Below are positions 36,901 through 48,900 of a stretch of DNA of 64,000 bases, piece after piece (position 1 is the stretch's first letter; each line of letters begins with the position of its first letter). Origin of the DNA: Cryptomeria japonica (taxonomy: Eukaryota; Streptophyta; Pinopsida; Cupressales; Cupressaceae); the NCBI RefSeq assembly GCF_030272615.1, contig NC_081415.1, positions 419,800,257-419,864,256 on the forward strand, read 5' to 3'. The notes beneath the pieces are model-generated. The model was given only the letters and a program-made list of their open reading frames with translations. It was not told the DNA's origin and did no database searches. A program made the position numbers and the translations under genes.

Positions 36901-39900
36901 CTATTTCACCTCGATAAAGGAAAATATAAACATATGCAGAGCAAATATTATAATAATAATTCCCTAATATTGCAATCCAATAGTTATAATGTAGAAGAGG
37001 ATGATCCTCAGACTAGAATGAATATGTGAAATGCAGCCCAGAATTTTGGTGTATGAAAATACATAAAAGAGCACAGAACTGGTCATTGACTGAATTCAAT
37101 AAGAAATAGAAGTAAGCCAACAGCCGTTTTGTTCTAAAATTTCAATACAATGTTAAACTTGACAGTGCACTTCTGTATTGAATGACAATGCATTTTATTC
37201 ATATAAATCTTCCTTCAACACCAGAAATCAACAAACTTGTTAACTATTTTCATATTACCACTAAAATACAGTGCCTTGAATCCAATAGACCTGTTTACTT
37301 CAATTAAATGTTGTGTAAACAAAGGTATAACTTAACAGATAAGGCTTCAGTTTAATGCTTGGGCGTTTATCATTCAATGATCATCACATTCAACTATTCA
37401 AGTTATCAATTGATTCTTGGAGGGTGAAATCTGATACATCTGTGTCCCAGTGGATTGCTCTTACCCCTATCTATTTGAAATGCAGAGCTAACTAAAGATG
37501 ATGAAGATTGAATTGCAGCAGGTTATCATTGACAGCAGCAACACAGACAATTTAGTCTCCAAGAAGATGGTACAAAAGCTGAACCTGACAAGGATCAAGC
37601 ACCCAGAACCATACCGAATTGCCTGGATACAAGATGATCACAAAATTTTGGTGAGTGAACATTGCCTTTCAGTTTCCACATTGGTTCATATAGGGATGAA
37701 GTATTGTGTGATATCATGCCAATGGATGCTTATCACCAATTGCTGGGGAGGCTTAGGCAATACATGATGGGAGGAAGAATACCTACACCATAACCAAGGA
37801 GGGAACCTAATTTGTCTAGAGGAAGAACAGAAGGAGGTGGTATGTGGTGGTGCAAAGATCTGTTCAGTGGATGGAAGTTCGTTCCTGGGATTGGCACGAG
37901 AACACTTGTTTCGCACTCATTCTGAGGAAATGCAGCAGTGGGGATGCTAGAGATGTCAGCATAAAGGAAAAGGAGGTTCCACAACAAGAAGTAGCAGAGC
38001 TGCTTGAGGATCTCCAAGACGTGTCAAAGAAAGTTCCAGAGGGATTGCCAACGGTCCAGAGTATTGGCCATCATATAGACCTGATACCAGGAGCAAACTT
38101 GCCTAACAAAGCCCATGTGCAGTACTTGTTGTCTTGGCACCAAAGAAAGACAGAGAATGGAGGATGTGCACTGATTCAAGAGCTATCAACAAAATCACAA
38201 TAAAATACCGATTTCTTTTGCCAAGGAGGGATGACATAATGGATTGTTTGAGTGGTGCAAGATACTTCACCAAGATTGATCTCAAGAGCGGATACCATCA
38301 GATTAGAATCCAGGAAGGAGATGAGTGGAAGACTACATTCAAGACAAATGAAGGATTCTATGAGTGGTTGGTCATGCCTTTTGGACTCACTAATGCACCT
38401 AGCACATTCATGTGGATGATGAATGAAGTACTGAAGGAGTTCTTGGAAGGCTTGAAGATGGATTCGAGGAAAGTGAGAGCAACTGCAGAGTGGCCTACAT
38501 CGGCAGATGTTGGGGAGGCAAGATCTTTTCATGGCTTGGCAAGTTTTAACCGAAAGTTCATCAGAAACTTTAGTACTATTTGTGCACCTATGACGGAGAC
38601 AATGAGAGGAGACAGGAGGGAGTTCAAGTGGACATACGGACAAAAGAGTTTTGAGCTGTTGAAACAGAAGGTGATGAAGCAACCGGTATTGACTCTACTA
38701 GATTTCAATAACGTCTTTCAAGTGGACTGTGATGCTAGTGGCAGTGCCTATTTCAATGAGAAGTTGAACGATGCCCAAAGGAGATATTCAGTATACCATC
38801 AAGAATTCTATGCCATAATTCAAGCACTGAAGAAATGGAGACACTATCTACTGCCAAAGGAATTTGTATTGTACATTGATCACCAAGCCCTCCAATATTT
38901 GAACAGTCAAGGCAAATTGAACCAAAGGCACATGCGGTGGGTGGAGTTCATACAGAGTTACACCCTTGTCCTCAAACACCAGAGTAGAAAATCAAACCAG
39001 GTTGCAAATGCACTGAGCAAAAGAAGAAATCTGATTTTGTAGATGAGGGTGACCATAATGGGATTTGAAGAATTGAAGAACTTGTATAAGGATGATCCAG
39101 AATTTGCAGAGGCATGGAAGGAATGCGAGGAACCAGTAGTAATAGACAAAAGCACGTGGCTGGAATATTTCATCCAGGATGGTATGATGTTCAAAAGAGA
39201 CCAGTTGTGCATTCCCAAGGAGCTCAATGAGGGAGAATTTGATCAAGGAGAAACATTCCAGAGGATTAACAGGGCACTTTGGTGTTGACAAACTAGTGGC
39301 TTTGGTGAAGGAAGGATTTTTCTGGCCTCAGATCTACAAAGATGTGTGGAAGTACGTGCAAAAGTGTCGGACTTGTCAAGTAGCAAAAGGGGCTAGCCAA
39401 AATACCGGATTGTATCAGGCTCTTCCAATTCCAAAAAGACGTTGGAGGATATCAGTATGGATTTTTTGTTGGTATTGCCAAGGACTCAGAGAGGACATGA
39501 CTCTATCTTAGTGGTGGTGGGCAGATTCTCTAAGCTGGCACACTTAATTCCTTGCAAGAATATTCATGATGTAGTTCATATTGCTAACCTATTCTTTTGA
39601 GATGTGGTGAGGCTGCATGGAATACCGAAGAGCATTGTTTTAGAATGGGATTTGAAGGACGTTGGAAGAAGATGCAGACAAACCTAAAATTCAGTTCAAC
39701 ATTTCACCTACAAACTGATGGACAGACTAAGGCAATGTCTAGGAGCTTGGGGAACTTAGATGCTTGGTAGGAGATAAAACCAAGAATTGGAATCAGATAT
39801 TGCCACAAGCAGAGTTTGCATTCAATAATTCAGTGAACCAAAGCATACACCATTTCAGATTGTTACCGGACTGCACCCTAGGGGAGTGACCGAACTCTGA

Positions 39901-42900
39901 GACAACAGCCCGTGAGGTAAAAAGAGCACGGAGGCAAAGGGGTTTGCAGAACACATAGAGAAGGTTCACAAGGAGGTCAAGCAACACTTAGAGAGCATGA
40001 ACAGCCAAAGAAGATGCCAAGCAAAGACAAAAAGAATTCGAAGTTGGAAATGAAGTCATGGTATTTCTCTGGAAAGAGATATTTCTGTAAGGCGTGTATA
40101 ATAAGTTAAATATGAAGATGTTTGACCCTGCAAGATCATCCAGAAGTTTGATTCCGAAAATGCCTACAAAAGTAGAGTTACCGGAAGGTGTGGATCATAG
40201 CTGCAAAACTTTTCAGAAACTTGCACAACTCACGAGTACTTGCGAGCTAGCAAGCCCAACAAGTCACTTGTGGATATACTTGCTAAAGAGTTTTCCAAAA
40301 ACTTGTTGCCAACCTACAAAACCCATGCATATATCCTACAACACCGGCGATTTTTTGGGTAGAACTCAGCAATCGATTAAAATCACTGTTTGCAGCAACG
40401 TTTCGACCTTTGATTGGCACGCAACCTTGAGCTAGGGCATGCAACGGCTTCTAAAATTTTCTTGTCCTAGAACATTTAGCTTGCTCTTGCTTTGCAAGAT
40501 GGAGATTCAAAATTTAATGTAGTGCATGATTAATCGGACTAGGATTTCAAAACAACGTTTAATTTTGCCAATAGAGTGACCTTTGTTGTTCTCTCTTTTT
40601 CGAGTGGGGGAATTTTGTTTGAGAACCGCATTATTATGAGTTTATAACTATGCGACTCTTAAAAAAATCAGGTTTAATTTTGTTAATTTGAATATATTTT
40701 AAATATATAGTCTAGTTTTAGATATATTTTTTAGTTTTTTTTTTAAAATTATTTGATTTGATTGTGTAATTTAGACTCTTCAAAAAATCAGGTTTAATTT
40801 TGCTAATTTGAATATATTTAAATATATAGTCTAGTTTTAATTTATATTTTTTAGTTTTTCAAAAATTAATTTTATTTAATTGTGTAATTTAATTTCATTT
40901 TTTTAAATATTTAAAAATAAAATAATTTGAACATCTTTAAAATATATTTGGAATATTATATCTTTTTGTTAAATATCAAATAGATATTTTATAAGATTGA
41001 AAAAATGAAAAGATTTGTTATTTATATTAATATCTTTTAAAGATTATACTTGCTATCATCACTAATATATATCATATATGTAATTGGTACTAATATATAT
41101 GTAATCAGTATCTAATTTCGATTTATTTATGTAATTATGATGGAAATCAATCACATGTTCTACAAATTCAATAATATGTATATTTTTTGAAGAATATTTT
41201 AAAAATTTTATATATTTTCAAATGTTTGATAAATTTGCCGAGTTATTACCGATTTTTTCTTGAATTTTTGGCGAGCCCTAGATTTTCAAAAATTTTGGGC
41301 CAGCTGATTCATTTTTGAGTCCGAGTTTTTTAACTATGGTGTGGATGTTTCATCAATCTTCAACATTGCGGACCTCTACCAGTTTCATAGGGCACAGGAG
41401 GATGGCATAGATGCATTACATCAGCAACAATTGCCGTAGGCACCACCGAAGAAAATTGAGCAGATCCTCAACCAGTGAATCAGTCGCAACACTCAAAATA
41501 AGGAATACAAGGAATATCTAGCCAAATGGAAAGACAAGCCTGTAGAAGATGCAACTTGGGTTGCAAAAGATGAACTGAAACAATTTGGAGCACACCTAGC
41601 AACATGTGAGGTGCATTTTTTAATTTACCTTGGTGGTCTGATGTAGAGACATCCTGGAAGAACCTATTGGTTGAATATTTTGTACACCTATGAAGGCGTG
41701 CAAAATTATGGTTTCATCCACAGTGTGTGAGTTAAAAACTCTCCTAATTCTAAGGGAAGGCTCCCCTTTCCTAATTCCTCTAACTATTACAAATTAACTA
41801 TAACCTATAAACACTATTTTAACTTGGATGAGATAACATCCTTTTCTCCTTTTCAAAAAGGTGATATTCTTTTCTCTTTTTTCAGAAAAGAAACTATGAC
41901 TTATAGTAACAAATACAGAAACTTTTAAGAAATTTCAACAATTACAAAGATGCTTATAAAGAAGGAAGAGAAGTTTCCATAAAAGCGCAAAGTCTTCCGT
42001 CACTTCCCCAAGACGAGAATGTAGAAACAAAAGCTCAAATTCTTCACTTTTCTAGTAGCCTATCAACCTTCCAAAATGATTATTATAGTAACAATGTACA
42101 ACATACAACAGCTCAAAGTTTGTTTGTATGATGCACCTCTGGACTGCTATTGAATAAGAACGACTACAAGCACAAAGTCTTGTAGCCTCTTCCTATCCTG
42201 ACACTTAACTATGCTAGTTTAACCCTCAATATTTGTAGCACAAAGTCTACAAGAAATCAAGTTAAAGCTCTTTTCAACAACCTTAATAGAATCTCAAGTA
42301 TACGCAAAAAAATATATCACTGTAACATAAGAATACAATAGATATATGAACAAACCATCAACACAAAATCTGAAACTCAAATGTTCTCTTTATATTGCTT
42401 GAGAGTCCAATTTACAAGTATAAAACACAAAGTTTCTATTGCTGTAAATTTCTGCAAAGTTTTCTTGCTTGCCAAAAAGATAAAAATTACATTGAGCACC
42501 CTCCAATATATATAGGAGAGGGGCTAAGAGCAAAAAGTGGGAAAAGTCCAGCTAACTAAGACTTATTCCACAACTAACTATGACTTATTCCAAATTACAG
42601 TCCTACTATCTTTCGACTTGTAATTTGTTTACATGTAATTACAAGTTACAAGAATACGAGTAAGGTGACTACTTGTAATTACAAGTTCTGATATTACATG
42701 TAATTTGTCAAAAGGGAAAAACAATCTACAACAAAACAAAGACATAATTCAAGTGTCAGGAGACACTTCTTTTCCTTCTCTATTTCTGGCCATGAAAGCT
42801 TGGAATTTGCAAATTGACTCCAGCAATTCATCAGGATCTGGACCCACTGTATTTCTTGCAACAACAACAGTTTTGATGATGACATCAAAATATCTTAATA

Positions 42901-45900
42901 TTGCTACTCGATGTTCCTCAAGAATAGTTTGCATCTTATCAAGAAAGACTTGACTATTCACAAATTTATTGATTGAAGCCACTATAAATTGTTCAAATTC
43001 AAGCTCCTGATGAAGCCTTGACACCAACTCAAAGAGTATCACCTTTTCAAGACGCAACTCTTCATCTTGACTTAATATCTTGTAGGACATTTTCTCAAAA
43101 CTAGAAATAATATCCTGCTTCAGTTCAGTACTCACTTCTAGAGCAGCTTATATATCTTTAATCGGTCCTTGACAACTAATGATTTATCAACCATAAGTTC
43201 TTCAAATTCAATCTAGCTTTCTCTATTCGGTATCACGGTGTTGTTGCATAGGATTTCTAACTTCACTTGATCCATCTCATGCCAGATTTTTAAATCCTTT
43301 TCGATAGATTCCAAACTTTGCTTAAAAGCTTCAAAAGTTTGGTTTAGCTTCATTTTTCCGACCCTCACATTGGCCAGCACCTGTAAAGATTTCTTCACCG
43401 ATTGAGTACTTTGATCTGCCAATTGATCTACCCAAGAATCAATAGCTTTTGCCTTCTACATAGCTCTTTCAATTTGTTTGATGGAATCTTCGGAAGTGGA
43501 AGAAGTCAAGGGGTCAATTTTTTCAGAAGATTTAGTGATCTTTTGGATCACTGAAATGAGTTGTGCATTTTCCTCCTTGAGCTTATCCTTCTTTGCTAAA
43601 AGCTCATCATGACTCTGAACCAATGACGCTGCAAAGTCTTGAGCATCATGCATCATTCCAACATGTGTTTGCTTTCCTAGCTCCACTCTCGTGAACCTAT
43701 AGTTAGATAGTTGCATTTCCCCTTGTGGCTTATCAATAAGAGGTTCTGCCACCTCTACATACTTCATCTTGTTACTGTCCACAATCACTCGTGAAACTAT
43801 TTTGGCTTTCTTGGCATCTTTTGGCTTGGATTTTCTAAGCTGCTGAAAATCAAACACATCAAGAGAAATTTCCTGCTTCTTCCTCTTGGGAGTGATTGAG
43901 TTCAACCATGGTGGCAAATCTAATGAGCTTGCCTCAGTAACAGCAACTATAGTTTGAGTAGAAACAAGCTTAGTCTATACATAAGTTGTCATTTTAGGGG
44001 AGGCCTCGGTTTGAACAGCAACAAGTGTTTCCTCGGATGACATATCATGACAGGCTTCAGACATGAACTTATCAAAGATTACGGCAAAGGTGTCAATCTC
44101 AAGAAGTGACATACTTGATAGAATGGCATATGAAGGATTTGCATCAAAAACATTTTCCAAGTTATCATGTGAGGTATCCATACGCAAATCTACCACTGAC
44201 GATGAAACAACAATGCAAGTGGATACACTTGGCACAACAAGATCAACACGAATTGTAGACAAAGAATCAACATATGTGTCTATTGGAGACGTGGAGACAT
44301 CCAAAGACACTTGGAGAAGGGTTGTATGAGGAGAGTCTGTGCTTGAAGTAGTGAGAGATTCTAAAGTATTCTCTTGTTGTTGTTCATCCTCAGGGTCAAT
44401 GACCTAAATTTGCACTAGAGACTTCTCAATTCCTTTCAACGATACCTCTTTTGGGGGTATAGCCAAATCTATGCCGAATCTAAGCTTGATTCTTGTACCA
44501 GAAGAAGAAGCACCCTCTTTGGTCTTGACTCTTACTTCGGAATTACGCCCATCAGGTCTTGTTGAATCATCCTCTACTCCAACCTTAATCGTTATGGTTT
44601 TAATACCATTAATCTTCAACCAAGCATTGGTGTTAGCAAGGATAGATTGAAATCTATAAGAGATTGAAGTGCATTCCTTTTGCGACCATTGTACAGATGG
44701 AAGAGGAACCTCCACGACTCTTTGTTCTATATACTCTGGATCAAGTATTTTTCCATCGTCTACCATGCCTTTTGGAATCTTAGTCAAATCCAGATCTACA
44801 ATCTGTTCCAAGGTGAGCCTGCTATAGTCCATCTTTCTAATGTCTTCCTCTGTACAAAGATCAACCTAGATATCCTCAAGGCGATGAACATGAGTGAAAG
44901 CCCTCTTGATTTTATCTTTCATCCCTCGATAGTCAAAATATTTCCTAGCCTTGAACTTCTTCAATTTAATTTCCTGAAGCTCTGTCTTCATTGCCTTGGC
45001 TCTAGTTGAAGTCGTCAAAGAGTATCTATCAATTTGCAGTGGATTATGTGAAAATATATTGATACCTGATTTGTGCTAAGCTAATTGGTATGCATGAATT
45101 ACCATCAGTTGTCTCCCTAATTCCATCAAAATGATCCTGTCAGTAGGATATCTTGGAAGCATATACAGATGACCATCAAAACAGCCAACTCTCATGTAAG
45201 TGAAAGTTGGAAACTGGAGGAATAGGCATCCGTACTCATTCACTTTCTTCCAAGCTGCCTCAAACACTCTTTTTTTATTGAGTGTCTTATCAAATAGACA
45301 CATGAAATGGCCAAAGAAAGCATCCTGCACCCTCCTATAATGAACCCTGCTAGGTCTCAAAGTGAGCTGATCATAATATTTCCACACTGGTATCAACGAC
45401 CTATCACCCTTGGTAGAAAGACTTGGAAACTGTCTTAGTAACGCTGCTATGTATACCAGGTAGGAATTCATGTAGAATGTGAGAGTAGTTGGAACTTGTG
45501 CAAGTCACTCACACAAATTATCACTGATCACTTCATACAAGCAGGTCCTGGGTGTCTTAAGCCACTTGGAATTGATGTGCCTTATGCAATCTCCCTTTTT
45601 CTAGTTATAGTGATCAAGAGCACTCTTTAGGGTGATGCCCGCATACATTGGAGCAGCAAGAACTTTAAAGATCTTGTCAATGCTTTTTGCATCAAGTCTA
45701 ATGATAACATTGCCATCATCATCCTTGGCCATCCTGGATCCCTTATCAAAGTGAGTAGCGCATGCAAGGACAAATTTTGGTTCCAGGGCAGCCATTGGGA
45801 AAATGAAAACCAAGTGAATATGACTGTTCAGAAGTAGTTGCATATTATGATTTGTTGACTTTTTTGCTCTCTCACAGGATTCAAACATATCAACATGCCC

Positions 45901-48900
45901 AATTTCTGTATCTTTGATTTCATCAACAGAAGAGCTCACTTGAGAAGGAGAAATTTCATTTTGGTACTTGGCATATTTGTACTTCATCCTCTTGTTTGAA
46001 GGAGATGCCAATTCTTATGTCATTGGGCAAGAATCCGTAATGCTGCGATGAAAACCCCAAAGAGTTAAGACATCATCACAAGCTATTGGAGAAGCCATGA
46101 CTCCTTCAAATGAAAGAGCTTGTAAAACAATGCCCAACACTTGACCTATCATGATGTTTATCATGGAAAAGGGAAGATGAGTGGACAAGCTTGAATGATA
46201 TATTTGAACAAGACACCGATGGTGAAAAAGGCAAATTTCAGATCTTGGGAGGCGGAAAGAAAGTGGATCACAGCGAACTTGGGATGCGGAAATGATGGGA
46301 CACAAGTTGGGGAAAAACATTGACACTTACACTTGCAATCAGGTCTTAAAGACCCGAATGTAAGTAAGCATGCTTGTATGATAGGTATTAGCTTGCAATC
46401 GGGTCTTGGAACCCCAATTGCAAGTGTGAGATAAAGTAAGACTGCAAGGTAGGAATAAACTTGCAATCGGGGTTTCAAGACCCGATTGCAAGTGAAATAT
46501 ATCAAAACACTCATGCAATGTTGACTTGCAATCAAGGCTCAAAAACCCGATTGCAAGTAAAAGACAATGATGAAACATGAAGGACTTGAAATCGGGTTTG
46601 ACAGACCCGATTGCAAGTAAAATAACTTGCAATGGAAGGATAATTCTTGCACACTTGCAGTCGGGTTTATAGAACCCGATTGCAAGTAAAGTATAATATT
46701 CACAACAAAGGGGGAAGAACAAACATGAAGGGAGACTGTTGAAGATTGGCAGCGTCGGTCATCACTTCCAACCTGAGGAAGACAAATATGTAAGTGGCCT
46801 AATCAGCCTAATTGACTAAGAGGGAGTGTTGATGCTATGGTCGGATTCCTTCAGGCCGACATCGACAACATAAAGGTTGTGATAATATTGTGATAATATA
46901 ATATAATTATATTATATTGTGATAATATAATTATATTATATTTATTGTGTTACATATATTCTGGCTCACCTAGTTTTAAATTCATCAAGAGATTACAGCA
47001 CTTAAAAAGTCGGATAAAGGATTGGAATAAGAATACATTTAAAAACATCTTTGCGGAGAAAGGTAGAATTGAGGAAAAATTGGAAGAAATTGGCAGAAAT
47101 GTAATGCAATTTGGCATGACAAATAAGGAGTATGAAATGGAAAAGGGCTTAAAAATGCAATATATGGAAATTCTAAAGAGGGAGGAACTTTATTGGAAGG
47201 ATAAATCTAGGGAGCTATGGGTTTTGGAGGGGGATCTCAATACAAAATTCTTCCATGCATCGTCAAAAGCAAGAAGGAATAATAACAGAATCTGCTCAAT
47301 CAAGGATAAGAATGGGATACAAAAAAGAGTGGATACGGACATGGAATGAATTGCCATTGAATACTTTGAAGACATGTTGGGCAGCTCTGAGGAAGGAAAC
47401 ATGGGCACACAAACAATCATAGAAGAAGTCATTGAACCCTTGATTTCCTGCTCTGACAGAGACATGGTCGTGGCTCCTTGTTCTTTGGAGGAAATCAAAT
47501 TGGCTACTTTCGCACTTCACCCACACAAAGCACCTGGACCGGATGACTGCACAGCGGAACTTTTTCAAAAAGGTTGGGAATTTATGGGAAAAGATATATG
47601 GGTTGTGGTGGAAGAATTTTGGAAAAAACACAAGTTTGTTAAAGAAATGAATCATACTATTATCTGCCTCATTCCCAAAAAAGTAGATAGCGACTCCATG
47701 TCTAACTATAGGCCAGTATCTTTGTGCAATACTATCTACAAGATAATCTCGAAGGTTATGGCTGAAAGATTGAAGAAAGTGCTCCCTAAGTTAGTCTCAA
47801 AAAACCAGAATGGGTTTACTCCGGATAGAGAAATCGCAGACATCATAATATTGGTCTCGGAAGTCATTCATTCACTTCATAAAGGAAGACTAAGAGGTAT
47901 GATCGTTAAACTTGATGTAGCTAAAGCTTATGATAAAGTAATTTGGAGCTTCTTGTGCCAAGTCCTTATCAAATTTGGATTTCCCGATAAATGGATTGAA
48001 TGCATAAAATTTTGCATCAGTACTGTTAAATTTTCAATACTAATCAATGGGAATGTAAGCGGGTTCTTTGAAGCCACGAATGGCCTACGACAAGGAGATC
48101 CGTTGTCTCCCTCATTGTTTGTGCTTATGGCAAAGGCGTTGGGGAGATTAATCAAAAGGAGGCACCACGAAGGCATTTGGAAAGGAATCAAAGTCCATGA
48201 TCAGTTTGAGGCAATCACACACTCACAGTTTGCTGATGATACTATCATATTCGGTGAGGCCTCCATACGGGAAGCTACGGGCATTAGGAACACATTGGAG
48301 GAATACACTTTGGCTTCGGGACAAGTTATGAACAAAGGGAAATCCCAGCTGTTCTTTTTCAATACCAACAAACAAACGCAGGGCAGAATTGCACAACTCC
48401 TAGACATAAGCATTGCGGAGCTTCCAATCAAGTACTTGGGGGTGCAAATCAACAAAGGGTGCAGGCAAACACAAATTTGGGAAGATGTTACCAAGGCTTG
48501 TCAAGCCAAATTAGAGAATTTGAAAAATAGATGGCTGACTGAAGCTGGTCGAATTACCATGATCAAGTCAGTTCTATCAGCAATACCTATATATAGCATG
48601 TCATGTTTCAAAATGTCGTTTGCGGCTGGCAAAAATCTGAACAACCTACTAAAGAAATTTGTGTGGGCTGGAGCCAAAGACAACAGGAAAATTCCACTAA
48701 TCAATTGGGACACTCTATGCCTTGTTAAGGAAGAGGGGGGTGCTGGTCTTAGAAAAATGGAAGTGCAGAATTGTGCTCTTGGTGCGGAGCTCGCTTGGAA
48801 AATGTGTAAGGAACCTCAGAAATTGTGGTGCAGACTGTTCCAAAAGAAGTATCTGGATACAGACAACACCAATAGAATCCTCACAATGGCTAATTCGGAG

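Noticed and set aside
38176-38682. 168-residue minus-strand ORF
   Set aside because: Antisense to the gypsy-2 RT and RNase H frame.
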